Source: CAZOKH01 sp964580315
GTDB lineage: Bacteria > Chloroflexota > Anaerolineae > Anaerolineales > Anaerolineaceae
Assembly (NCBI GenBank): GCA_964580315.1
Contig: CAZOKH010000004.1
Coordinates: 1 to 64,000, forward strand
Reading direction: 5' to 3'
DNA: 64,000 nucleotides
The notes under the pieces were generated by a model, which saw only the letters and a program-made list of their open reading frames with translations, did no database searches and was not told the origin of the DNA. The position numbers and the translations under genes were made by a program. This document shows, piece after piece, positions 9,298-17,525 of the stretch (position 1 is the stretch's first letter; every line of letters begins with the position of its first letter).

Positions 9298-10601
9298 GGG
9301 GCGGCCAGGGCAGTTTGACCGGTGTTGCCCAGCGCCTGCTGCAATTGGTTGTAGGATGACATCCAGGCAATCCGGTTCATGAAGGCGGCCAGCGAACCGG
9401 CGCGGGCGCGCAGTTCGCGCACGGCGGGGCCAACCGGGTCGGTTCCGGCGGCGCCGCCGGGTTCATCGGCATAGGCGCCGTGGAAGGCAAAATAGGCCTG
9501 GTTGAGCCTGCGAATTTGATAACCCTGCTCCCAGAAAACCTTGCGGCGGGCTTCCATGTAGCTTTCAGCCTCTTCAATTTTTCCCTGCGCCAGCAACTCA
9601 TCAGCCGTCACGCGGGTGGTGTTCATCTCGGCGCGAAAGTCGAAGGGCGGCGGGGTGGGCTCGGGCTGCGGCTCGGCGGGTGAGGCTGGCTGCGGCGCGG
9701 GTTCTTCCACGGGTTCAGGGGGCAGCAGGGAAGGATAGTATTTTGCCAGCACGGCATGCGCAATCTCTTTGCCGGAGATGCTGGCGGTGGTCTCGTTCAT
9801 GGTGCGCAGTTCGGGTGATTTTTCGTAGCTGAGTCCCAGCGGTCGCAGGGTGAGGTAGTTGTGCGTCCACTCGTGGGCAATGGTCTCCAGCAGCCAGGGC
9901 AGGTCGGTGGTGGTGGTGACCATGGTGGGATACATGCCCACCCCACCGATATTCACCACCAGGGCGGAAACGTGCATGCCTTGTTCCACCTGCTTCTCCA
10001 GCGCAATGCGCTGTTCGATGGTCAGGTCTGTTTGCAGCGAGATGTCGGCATCCTGGCGGATCACCTCACGCGGCGAAACGATCAGCGCCAGCGGCAGGGG
10101 GGTGATGCGGTAGAGCACCGGCGGCAGCGGCTGCCCGGAGAAGGTGAGCCCCAGTTGGGCGGCGGCTTCACTGACCTGCTGCTGCAAGATGCTCTCGCAC
10201 AGCGGCTCGAGCAGGCTGCGCTGGCGGTTGAGCTGGTCGCGCTTCTTCAGGAAGGGCACGGCGGTTTGCTGCGGGTTTTGGATGTTAGGATCAGAAAAGA
10301 CCTGGTCAATCACCGCGTCGTTGAACTGAATTTCCTGGATCAAAGCCAGGTAATCGTTGACGACCTGGAGTTGTTGATCGGCAGGCTGGTAGGCGGGCAG
10401 GTTGAGCGCGGTTTGCACACCCTTAACGCCCAGCGCCTGCCAGGTCCAACCGGCGTAGTCAAACTCGATCTGGCGGGTGTAGGCGCGCACACGCTCCATT
10501 GTGTCGCCGGGCAGGGCAGCGCCGGGACCTAACAGGGTGGGGAGGAGCGCCAGCAGCAGCGTGGTGAGCAGCGCGCGTTTGATTTTGGAGAACCATCGCA
10601 T
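9294..10601 (-). CDS. Exported HExxH gluzincin-like protein of unknown function
   Basis: 435 residues with a signal peptide or membrane anchor at 8-30. Residues 243-247 read HEWTH and Glu270 lies in MNETTAS, which together give the HExxH...E zinc ligand set of gluzincin metallopeptidases. A Pro/Glu-rich linker at about 303-330 separates a C-terminal helical part. I do not recognise a named family. The protein is probably outside the membrane. A TATAAT at 10610-10615 sits only eight bases before the ATG and no Shine-Dalgarno is seen, so the transcript may be nearly leaderless. Peptidase activity is inferred from motif only. Confidence 0.7.
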   Translation of the reverse strand: MRWFSKIKRALLTTLLLALLPTLLGPGAALPGDTMERVRAYTRQIEFDYAGWTWQALGVKGVQTALNLPAYQPADQQLQVVNDYLALIQEIQFNDAVIDQVFSDPNIQNPQQTAVPFLKKRDQLNRQRSLLEPLCESILQQQVSEAAAQLGLTFSGQPLPPVLYRITPLPLALIVSPREVIRQDADISLQTDLTIEQRIALEKQVEQGMHVSALVVNIGGVGMYPTMVTTTTDLPWLLETIAHEWTHNYLTLRPLGLSYEKSPELRTMNETTASISGKEIAHAVLAKYYPSLLPPEPVEEPAPQPASPAEPQPEPTPPPFDFRAEMNTTRVTADELLAQGKIEEAESYMEARRKVFWEQGYQIRRLNQAYFAFHGAYADEPGGAAGTDPVGPAVRELRARAGSLAAFMNRIAWMSSYNQLQQALGNTGQTALAAP

Positions 10602-10643
10602 AGAAGGGGATTATACCCAGGTTGCAGGGAAAGCGAGGGATGG

Positions 10644-10649
10644 TATAAT
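10644..10649 (+). promoter_or_regulatory. -10 box of the tRNA-Arg promoter
   Basis: TATAAT at 10644-10649, about 34 bases before the tRNA; no good -35 hexamer is seen, only GTTGCA at 10621. Confidence 0.4.
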
Positions 10650-10682
10650 AGGCAAATAACCCACTTGTGGGTTTGTGTGTCC

Positions 10683-10755
10683 GCCCCCGTAGCTCAATGG
10701 ACAGAGCGCCTGACTTCGAATCAGTAGGTTCCGAGTTCGAATCTCGGCGGGGGCG
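10683..10755 (+). tRNA. tRNA-Arg (anticodon TCG)
   Basis: A complete cloverleaf: acceptor GCCCCCG (10683-10689) pairs with CGGGGGC (10748-10754), D-arm GCTC/GAGC, anticodon loop CTTCGAA with TCG, T-arm CCGAG/CTCGG with loop TTCGAAT, and discriminator G10755. No CCA is encoded. Position 27-43 of the anticodon stem appears as a C-T mismatch. Its 3' end is repeated twice in tandem downstream. Confidence 0.95.
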
Positions 10756-10884
10756 CTATGTATTTAAGAAGGTTCTTCGTCTCCACAGGGGAGATGGTAT
10801 TTGGCTCTCGGCGGGGGCGCTGTGTATTTAAGAAGGCTCCTCGCCTCCACAGGGGAGATGATATTCGAATCTGGGCGGGGGCGC
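10742..10884 (+). repeat. 64-base tandem repeat containing the tRNA 3' end
   Basis: Unit 1 (10742-10805) begins inside the T-arm of the tRNA-Arg, unit 2 is 10806-10869, and a partial third copy is 10870-10884. Units 1 and 2 match at about 56 of 64 positions, and most changes are transitions. Each full unit has the last 13 bases of the tRNA plus a small hairpin TCTCC-ACAG-GGAGA. The third copy also restores the TTCGAATCT of the T-loop. Confidence 0.8.
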
Positions 10885-10935
10885 AATTGATTTAAACACT
10901 ATTCTTTGATCTTAAAAAGATTGAAAAAAGTATTA

Positions 10936-10973
10936 AAACCAGCCAGCAGATTTTTAAATCTGCTGGCTGGTTT
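10936..10973. terminator. Bidirectional terminator
   Basis: A 16-base-pair stem, AAACCAGCCAGCAGAT (10936-10951) with ATCTGCTGGCTGGTTT (10958-10973) and loop TTTTAA. It sits between the plus-strand tRNA and the convergent minus-strand EthD gene and has A/T flanks suited to both directions. Confidence 0.8.
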
Positions 10974-10999
10974 CTACGAATCTTCTGTTACCCTGCGTC

Positions 11000-11323
11000 T
11001 CATTCCACCGTTTGACTGAGCACTTCTTCCGAGATCAGGAACATTGGGTCAGCCATCAATTTCAACCATTCGGTCATTTTCTCCTGGTAGTCAGGATCGA
11101 AAAAGGTCTTCTCGAAGGTTTCCATGTCGGGATAATAGGCTTCGGTCATGTAGCGGAAGGGCAGGCCGTCTTGCTTCCAGGCTTTTGTGATCTTGTAAAA
11201 ATCAGTCTTTAAGAGGCCAGGGATTGAAACGTTATCTTGCTGGTGTTCGGTGGTGCGCCATTTGAGAAATTCTTCGTGATCTGCGCCGGGCGGCAGATTG
11301 TAAATGACGGTCAGTTTAACCAT
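11000..11323 (-). CDS. EthD-domain protein
   Basis: A 107-residue single-domain protein of the dimeric alpha-beta barrel fold, EthD type. It has the typical opening VKLTVIYNLPPGADHEEFLKWRTTEHQ and the later segment MTEAYYPDMETFEKTFFDP. Members named after the ethyl tert-butyl ether degradation cluster have no established enzymatic role; related barrels bind small hydrophobic molecules or act as monooxygenases. A GGAGAG site precedes the ATG. It stands alone between a terminator and a repeat element, so context gives no clue to function. Confidence 0.82.
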   Translation of the reverse strand: MVKLTVIYNLPPGADHEEFLKWRTTEHQQDNVSIPGLLKTDFYKITKAWKQDGLPFRYMTEAYYPDMETFEKTFFDPDYQEKMTEWLKLMADPMFLISEEVLSQTVE

Positions 11324-11383
11324 TCATCTCTCCAAAATTCAATGATTTTATCTATAGTCATGTAAGTTCGGAGTAATTTAGCA

Positions 11384-11493
11384 GTCATTGCGAGTGAGCA
11401 CAGCAAGCGAAGCAATCTCATCTCTTTTGGCTTGCTGTGAAATTGCTTCGTCAGTTGAAACAAAAAACACTGTTTCAACCTTCTCGCAATGAC
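11384..11493. repeat. MITE-like inverted-repeat element (GTCATTGCGAG type)
   Basis: A 110-base element bounded by GTCATTGCGAG (11384-11394) and its inverted copy CTCGCAATGAC (11483-11493). Inner segments GAAGCAATCT and AAATTGCTTCG also form an inverted pair. Such GTCATTGCGAG elements are widespread intergenic repeats in Chloroflexota and other phyla; they have no coding capacity. Confidence 0.75.
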
Positions 11494-11522
11494 AGATCAC
11501 CTTACCCCGAATTGATGTTGTG

Positions 11523-12635
11523 CTACTCTTTGACCACCAGGGCGTGATCGAACCCGCTCAGGTTGCGCACACCGGAGGCGGTGACCACCACAATATCTTC
11601 AATGCGGATGCCGAACTTGCCTTCCAGGTAGGCGCCCGGCTCGATGCTGAACACCATGCCTTCTTTCAGCACGGTTTTATTGCCAGCCAGAATCCACGGC
11701 GGCTCATGGCTGTCCAATCCCAGCCCGTGACCGGTGCGGTGGGTGAAGTAGTCGCCGTAACCGGCTTCGGTGAGGGTGGCTCTGGCGCAGTTGTCGATCT
11801 CTTCGGCGGTGGCTCCGGGTTTGACGGCTTTCATGGCGTTCTGGTTGGCTGCCAGCACGGCGTTGTAGGCGTTGAGGAATTCAGCCGAGGGTTTGCCCAG
11901 GTGAACCATGCGGGTGATGTCAGATTTGTAGCCGTTTAGTGAAGCGCCGATATCGATGATGATGGCGTCGCCGGTTTGCAGTTTGCGTTCGCCGCTGTGG
12001 TGGTGCGGGTAGGCGCCGTTGGGGCCGGACGCGATCAGTGTAAAGCACACTTCCTCGGCGCCGTCCTGGCGAAAAGCGGCTTCAGTAGCCCAGGCCACCT
12101 CGGCTTCGGTGGCGCCGGGGCGGCAGGCGTCCATGGCGGCTTGCATGGCCAGGTCGGCCTGCGCTGCAGAGCGCGCCAGCGCCTCAATCTCATCGGCCGA
12201 TTTGCACTCGCGCAGCGGTGTAATCAGTTCCGCGGCATCTACCGTTTGTTCGGCGCGCACCACCGACTGTAGTTTCAGCAAATAATCGGCACGCATGGCT
12301 CCATCGACAGCGATTTTTCGCATTGCGGGCATGCCTGACAGCGCTTTTTGCAGGGCGTCAAACGGTCCTTCCGCATCGCTCCAACCGATCAGGTTTTCCA
12401 GGGAAGTATGCGAAGCCACTTCTTCTTTGTTCAGATCGGGAACCACCATGCGCACAGATTGCCTGTCGATCAGAAGCAAACAGGTGCGTTCATCGGCATG
12501 CGGGGCAAAGCCCAATAAATAGCGCATGCTGGTGGTTGGCCCGATTGCAACCAGGTCGGTATCGCTTTCTTGCATCATGTCCTGTATTTTTTTGATTCGA
12601 CTTTCAGTCTGCATGTTTTTTCTCGTCCCATCCAT
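11523..12635 (-). CDS. M24-family metallopeptidase (Xaa-Pro peptidase/creatinase fold)
   Basis: 370 residues with an N-terminal creatinase-like domain (about 10-145) and the C-terminal pita-bread domain. The dinuclear metal ligands are visible: Asp228 (IIDIG), Asp239 (YKSDITR), His303 (TGHGLG), Glu332 (IEPG) and Glu346 (IRIED). Presence of all five favours an aminopeptidase P/prolidase-type activity over true creatinase, which lacks the metals. It is last in the Dpp-HyuA-HyuB operon, so it may cleave transported peptides or ring-opened products. Start is uncertain: Met1 lacks a ribosome site and Met8 (12614) has a weak one. Confidence 0.88.
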   Translation of the reverse strand: MDGTRKNMQTESRIKKIQDMMQESDTDLVAIGPTTSMRYLLGFAPHADERTCLLLIDRQSVRMVVPDLNKEEVASHTSLENLIGWSDAEGPFDALQKALSGMPAMRKIAVDGAMRADYLLKLQSVVRAEQTVDAAELITPLRECKSADEIEALARSAAQADLAMQAAMDACRPGATEAEVAWATEAAFRQDGAEEVCFTLIASGPNGAYPHHHSGERKLQTGDAIIIDIGASLNGYKSDITRMVHLGKPSAEFLNAYNAVLAANQNAMKAVKPGATAEEIDNCARATLTEAGYGDYFTHRTGHGLGLDSHEPPWILAGNKTVLKEGMVFSIEPGAYLEGKFGIRIEDIVVVTASGVRNLSGFDHALVVKE

Positions 12636-12642
12636 TTTTTTG

Positions 12643-12666
12643 TGGGGCGGCCTTGCGACCGCCCCA
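12643..12666. other. Intercistronic hairpin between hyuB and the M24 gene
   Basis: TGGGGCGG (12643-12650) pairs with CCGCCCCA (12659-12666) over an eight-base loop. On the coding (minus) strand it is followed by A residues, not T, so it is not an intrinsic terminator. It may stabilise or process the mRNA. Confidence 0.5.
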
Positions 12667-12721
12667 TGTGAATTCCATGATTTTCAGATGGTATTTTATA
12701 TCCTGTGATGGAAAAGCATTC

Positions 12722-14392
12722 TTAAGATGATCGTTTGTCGAGGCCGTAGTATTTGTTGGCCTGTTCCAGGGTGACATAGCCGTTCTTAAGGTCTTCGCGA
12801 ACCAGTTCCAGGCTGCGCTGCATGGGGTCGCCCCAACCGGCGCCGGTACCGGTCATCACACGGATGACATCATTGGTGTTCAGGGTCAGTCCGCTCACCA
12901 CTGAGTAATTCTCCAATTTGCCGTCGGCGCGTTCGATGATGATAAAGTTCGGCGAGCCTTTGCAACCGCCTTTCAGCTCCCAGGGCAGTTCTTTCGAGCG
13001 TGTGTAGGCCACTGTGAGCCAGGCGTTGTCGGTTTTGATGCGGTAATCAATGCGCACGCCTTTGCCGCCGCGGTGCAGACCCGCGCCGCCGTCTTCATCG
13101 TGGAAGCTCAGGTAATCCACCGTAACGCCGTAGCGCGCTTCAGCCACTTCGGCAGGGCAGTTGTAGGTTTCGCCGTGCAATGCGCAGAATTGACCGGAAA
13201 TGCCGTCGCGGTGTGGTGTGCCGCCCCAGCCGCCCAGTTCGGGCTCGATGACCGCGTAAGGACGACCGGTATCGACATGAATGCCGCCAAACAGTGTGCC
13301 GCAAACCGAAGCAAAACTGCCGGCTGCCAGGCGGTCGGGCATTTGTGCAGCCATGCAGCGCATAATCAGGTCGTGCAGGCGGATGGTGATTTCATAATAG
13401 ATGCCCTGGGCGGCAGGATAGATCGGGTCGAAAACGCTGCCCGGGCGGGTTAGAACTTTGAGCGGGCGGAAGGTGCCGCCGTTGGCGACCTTGCTGGGGG
13501 TGGTAACGTTCTTGAATGCGATCTGGCAGGCGGTTACCGTTTCATCGCGGCTCATGTTGAAGGGACCTTTGTCCTGGTCGGGATTGCCGCGCAGGTCAAT
13601 AATGAATTCATCGTCCGTAATTTCGATGGCTACGCAATAATCCGGGCCGTTGTCTTGTTTTTCCACCAGTTCATATTTGCCATTAGGGAGTTTCTTAATG
13701 GCATTCAAGCTGACCTGTTCGCCAAAGTTCATGTATTCTTCAATGGCGTGCAAGAACACATCTTTCCCGTATTTCTCAGCAATTTCATGTATGCGGCGCT
13801 CGCCAACACGCACCGAAGCCACACCCGCCCACAGGTCGCCGGTCAGGAAATCGGGCATACGGCAATTGGATGTGAGAATGTCGATGACGGAGCGGATGGG
13901 TTTGCCTTTGGAGAATAATTTAATTCCCGATAAAATCATGCCTTCCTGGAAAATCTCGGTGGCATCAGTAGACATGCTGCCGGGCACCGCGCCGCCCACA
14001 TCGTTCCAGTGCGCGATATTGGCTGTCCAGGCTACGATTTCGCCTTCCACGAATACCGGCATCACCAGGATGACGTCATTCAAGTGGGTTACGCCGCCGT
14101 GATATGGATCATTGGTGATGAAAATGTCTCCGGCTTCGATGTCTCCCGGTTGATTATGTTTAGCGATGATGCATTTGACGGATTTATCGAGCACGCCGAC
14201 AAAAGCCGGGATGCCGGCTCCGGAACCGGCCAGTTCACCATCTTTATCGGTGATGCCGGTGCCCATGTCGAGCACTTCGTAAATGATGGCGCTCATTGCG
14301 GTGTGGCGCAGCGCTGCAAACATTTCATCGGCTGCCGCCTGCAATGAACTTTGAATAATTTCCAGTGTAATGGGATCATATTGTCTGGTCAT
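12722..14392 (-). CDS. hyuB: Hydantoinase/oxoprolinase B subunit
   Basis: 556 residues covering the whole hydantoinase B family: MTRQYDPITLEIIQSSLQAAADEM start, GAGIPAFVGVLDKSV, the FITNDPYHGGVTHLNDV block and a C-terminal GAGWGDPMQR motif. With the A subunit it forms an ATP-dependent enzyme that opens cyclic amides such as hydantoins or 5-oxoproline; relatives act as carboxylases of acetone or acetophenone. It follows hyuA by 11 bases with a strong AGGAGG site. Its operon with a peptide-type importer and an M24 peptidase favours cyclic amide or modified peptide catabolism. Exact substrate cannot be fixed. Confidence 0.9.
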   Translation of the reverse strand: MTRQYDPITLEIIQSSLQAAADEMFAALRHTAMSAIIYEVLDMGTGITDKDGELAGSGAGIPAFVGVLDKSVKCIIAKHNQPGDIEAGDIFITNDPYHGGVTHLNDVILVMPVFVEGEIVAWTANIAHWNDVGGAVPGSMSTDATEIFQEGMILSGIKLFSKGKPIRSVIDILTSNCRMPDFLTGDLWAGVASVRVGERRIHEIAEKYGKDVFLHAIEEYMNFGEQVSLNAIKKLPNGKYELVEKQDNGPDYCVAIEITDDEFIIDLRGNPDQDKGPFNMSRDETVTACQIAFKNVTTPSKVANGGTFRPLKVLTRPGSVFDPIYPAAQGIYYEITIRLHDLIMRCMAAQMPDRLAAGSFASVCGTLFGGIHVDTGRPYAVIEPELGGWGGTPHRDGISGQFCALHGETYNCPAEVAEARYGVTVDYLSFHDEDGGAGLHRGGKGVRIDYRIKTDNAWLTVAYTRSKELPWELKGGCKGSPNFIIIERADGKLENYSVVSGLTLNTNDVIRVMTGTGAGWGDPMQRSLELVREDLKNGYVTLEQANKYYGLDKRSS

Positions 14393-14403
14393 GTTGATCC
14401 TCC

Positions 14404-16458
14404 TTATTCTTTAGCGGTTTGAATGCAGTAGTTGCCATATTCATCGATAGAACACGGCATACCGGGTTGAATCACCACTGTGGAGCCAGATTCTTCGATG
14501 ATGGCCGGGCCGACAAAGCTCATGCCGGGTTTCAGAAGGCTGCCGTCGTAGATGGTTGATTCATGCTCACCGTCTTCGATGAAATCAACCATGCGCTTTT
14601 CTTTGACGGCGACTGAGGCATCCTGGTCTGTCTTTGGCAGTTTTTGCGGTTTAATTTTGTCCACTTCGGCAATTGCAACCAGGTGATAGCAAACCAGTTC
14701 AGCCGGAGCAGCTAGGCGGTAGGTGTATTCCTTCTCGTAATCTGAGTGGAAGCGTTCGATGATTGCACCCAGATTCGATTCGGTAATGTCATCATCCGGC
14801 ATGAGGATTTCAACCGAATGTTCCTGGTTCTGATAACGGCAGCGAGCATAGCGAACAAACCGAATCCTCGCTTCAGGGATATCTTCAGCGGTGAATTCTT
14901 GCAGTGCCTGAGCCTGAAGCGCTTTATATTCATTGTCAATGGTTTCTGCAGCCGACGCAACCGACATATCCACAATCTGTGTTTTCAGGTAGTCGCGGCG
15001 CAGGTCGCTCAACAACATGCCCCAGGCTGAAAATACGCCCGACAGGTTGGGGATGATCACTTTCTTGATATTTAATTCTTTGGCCAGCGATGTGGCGTGC
15101 ATGGCGCCGCCGCCGCCAAAGGCGATCAGGGTGAAATCGCGCGGATCATGGCCGCGATTGACCGAGATGAGCTTGATGGCATTGACCATGTTGTTGTTGG
15201 CAATGCGGATGATGCCGCGGGCAACATCTTTGGCGCTGATGGACAGCTTCTCGGACAATTTTGCCAGGGCTTTGTCAACCGCCGCCATATCTGCGGTCAT
15301 AGTTCCGCCGCAGAAATAATTGGCGTTGATGCGGCCCAATGCCAGGTTGGCATCAGTGGTGGTGGCTTCTGTGCCGCCCGCACCGTAAGAGACCGGTCCG
15401 GGTATTGCGCCGGCGCTTTGCGGGCCGACATGCAGACGGTTGTATTCATCGACCCAGGCGATGGAACCGCCGCCGTTGCCAATTTCAACCAGATCCACCA
15501 CCGGAACGATAACCGGATAGCCGGCTGAGATTTCGGTGCTTTCAACTTTATAGTTGGTGTTAATTTTGGCTTCGCCGTTGATTATCATGCCGCATTTGGC
15601 AGTTGTGCCGCCGATGTCGATGGCAATGGCATTGGGTTCGCCGATCAGCTTGCTTATCGAGGCAGCGCCCCACACACCGCTGGCGGGACCTGATTCAATC
15701 ATGGTGATGGGAATCTGGCGCGCATTTTTCACGGTGTCAACGCCGCAGTTTGACTGCATGATCAACGGGGCGCATTTCATACCGGCTTTTTCCAGGCTGC
15801 CTGTCAGGTCATCCAGATAACGGTGGGCAATGGGCTGCACGTAGGCAGAAAGCACGGCGGTGCTGGTGCGTTCAAATTCGCGCCATTCGCGGGTAATCTG
15901 GTGGGAAGCCACGATGGAAACTTCGGGCCAGAGTTTTTTAACTTCTGCCAGCGCCATTTCTTCGTGCTCAGAGTTGGTGTAGGCATTGATAAAGCAAATG
16001 GCAATCGCCTCCACGCCTTCCTCACGGAAATCTTTTAAGATGGCAGGCAGGGTGGTTAAATCAAGCGGTTGGGTGACAATGCCTTTGTAGGAAATTCGCT
16101 CAGGTATTTCACGGCGCAGGAAGCGGGGAACGAATGGTTTGGGTTTTTCGTATTCCAGGTTAAAGAAGTCGGGGCGATTGCCGCGGCCGATCTCCAGAAT
16201 ATCCCGGAATCCTTCGGTCGTAATTAAACCGACTTTAACACCTTTGCCTTCAGTGATGGCGTTAATAACAATTGTGGTACCGTGGACAAAAGACACAAAC
16301 TCACTGGGTGAAATTTGACTGGCGTTAATAACATCCATGACACCTTTTTCAAATTGACCGGGAGTTGTATGGCTTTTGGCTGTACCCACCTTTCCATCCT
16401 GTGTCACATACACAAGGTCTGTAAAGGTTCCTCCAATATCTGTTGCGACTCTTATCAT
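14404..16458 (-). CDS. hyuA: Hydantoinase/oxoprolinase A subunit (ATP-binding)
   Basis: 684 residues with the ASKHA ATP-binding fold. The first phosphate loop is DIGGTFTDLV (residues 7-16), the second IDIGGTTAKCG, and the FGGGGAMHA segment lies in the second half, all hallmarks of the HyuA/oxoprolinase A family. The C-terminal domain ends in the SGSTVVIQPG region. It pairs with hyuB. The first gene after dppF, with a 65-base gap and its own GGAGG site, it is part of the same long transcription unit. The family member could be N-methylhydantoinase, oxoprolinase or a ketone carboxylase subunit; no further partner subunit is seen, which makes carboxylase less likely. Confidence 0.9.
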   Translation of the reverse strand: MIRVATDIGGTFTDLVYVTQDGKVGTAKSHTTPGQFEKGVMDVINASQISPSEFVSFVHGTTIVINAITEGKGVKVGLITTEGFRDILEIGRGNRPDFFNLEYEKPKPFVPRFLRREIPERISYKGIVTQPLDLTTLPAILKDFREEGVEAIAICFINAYTNSEHEEMALAEVKKLWPEVSIVASHQITREWREFERTSTAVLSAYVQPIAHRYLDDLTGSLEKAGMKCAPLIMQSNCGVDTVKNARQIPITMIESGPASGVWGAASISKLIGEPNAIAIDIGGTTAKCGMIINGEAKINTNYKVESTEISAGYPVIVPVVDLVEIGNGGGSIAWVDEYNRLHVGPQSAGAIPGPVSYGAGGTEATTTDANLALGRINANYFCGGTMTADMAAVDKALAKLSEKLSISAKDVARGIIRIANNNMVNAIKLISVNRGHDPRDFTLIAFGGGGAMHATSLAKELNIKKVIIPNLSGVFSAWGMLLSDLRRDYLKTQIVDMSVASAAETIDNEYKALQAQALQEFTAEDIPEARIRFVRYARCRYQNQEHSVEILMPDDDITESNLGAIIERFHSDYEKEYTYRLAAPAELVCYHLVAIAEVDKIKPQKLPKTDQDASVAVKEKRMVDFIEDGEHESTIYDGSLLKPGMSFVGPAIIEESGSTVVIQPGMPCSIDEYGNYCIQTAKE

Positions 16459-16523
16459 GGTACCTCCAGAAGAAGATTAGATTTTGTAATGCTTGGCAAT
16501 CATGGCGGTTGAGAAAAGCCCGC

Positions 16524-17501
16524 CTATTGTTTTGAGAACAAATGGCATCGAACGGTGTGTCCCGGCGCCTGGCTAACCATAACCGGGTCTATCTGGCGGC
16601 AAACATCCTTCACAAACGGGCAGCGGGTGTTGAAGCTGCATCCGGTGGGAATATTTACCGGGCTGGGAATCTCTCCTTTTGAGATGACTTTTTGTGGTTT
16701 GAGGCTTTCTTCTTCGTCAGAAATTACCGGTATCGAAGATAGAAGCATCTGTGTGTAAGGATGGAGCGGATTGCTGAAAAAATCTGCTGTTTCTGCAATT
16801 TCACAAATTTTTCCCAGGTACATAATCGCCACTCTTGAGGCGACGTTCCGCATTAAACTCAAGTCGTGAGTAATAAACAGGTAACTCAGGTTGAATTCTT
16901 TTTGCAAGCGCAGCAGCAGGTTGATTACCTTGGCCTGCACCGATACATCCAGCGCCGATGTGGGTTCATCCAGGATCACCAATGAGGGATCAGTGGCTAG
17001 CGCCCTGGTGATGGCGATGATCTGTTTTTCACCGCCGCTGAGCATGTGCGGGTATTTGTACATATACTCCGGCGGCATATCTACAATATCCAGCAGGCGG
17101 ATGGTCTCTTCCAGGATGTTTTTTTGCGGTTGGTGCAGCCGCAATGGCATTTCCAGAATATCTTTAATGGTGCGGCGTGGGTTTAAGGATGAACCGGGAT
17201 CCTGGTAAACAATTTGAATTTCTTTTTTGTGTTTAAGCAGTCTCTTCCCGTTTTTTAAATACAGGTCTTCTCCGCGGAACAGGATATTTCCGGATGTGGG
17301 AGAGTACATGCCAATGGTGGTGTAGGCAACCGTGCTTTTTCCTGATCCCGATTCACCAACCAGTCCTAGCGTTTCGCCTTCTCGCATTGAAAACGAGACG
17401 CCGTCGATTGCTTTGACAGTTGTTGGGGCTTTGTTCAATCCGCCTGAGTGCCCTACAACAAAATATTTTTTTAGATCATTGACTGTTAAGATTTCATTCA
17501 T
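16524..17501 (-). CDS. Oligopeptide ABC transporter ATP-binding protein, DppF type
   Basis: 325-residue cytoplasmic ATPase of a family 5 importer. Walker A is GESGSGKST, the signature is LSGGEKQ, and Walker B is LVILDEP. A C-terminal oligopeptide-transporter domain carries the CSFNTRCPFVKDVC motif, whose cysteines in relatives bind an iron-sulfur cluster. It pairs with the DppD-type ATPase 24 bases upstream. No good ribosome site is visible, so translation is probably coupled. Confidence 0.93.
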   Translation of the reverse strand: MNEILTVNDLKKYFVVGHSGGLNKAPTTVKAIDGVSFSMREGETLGLVGESGSGKSTVAYTTIGMYSPTSGNILFRGEDLYLKNGKRLLKHKKEIQIVYQDPGSSLNPRRTIKDILEMPLRLHQPQKNILEETIRLLDIVDMPPEYMYKYPHMLSGGEKQIIAITRALATDPSLVILDEPTSALDVSVQAKVINLLLRLQKEFNLSYLFITHDLSLMRNVASRVAIMYLGKICEIAETADFFSNPLHPYTQMLLSSIPVISDEEESLKPQKVISKGEIPSPVNIPTGCSFNTRCPFVKDVCRQIDPVMVSQAPGHTVRCHLFSKQ

Positions 17502-17525
17502 ATCGTATGCCTAATTTTTTGTGAG

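Noticed and set aside
10742..10884. A CRISPR array or second tRNA genes
   Set aside because: Repeat units are contiguous without spacers, and the downstream copies hold only the 3' end of the tRNA, so no second cloverleaf can form.
11523..12635. Creatinase for creatine breakdown
   Set aside because: All five dinuclear metal ligands of metallopeptidases are present, while creatinase lacks them.
12643..12666. Intrinsic terminator between hyuB and the M24 gene
   Set aside because: The T-run is on the wrong side for the coding strand; it is a hairpin only.
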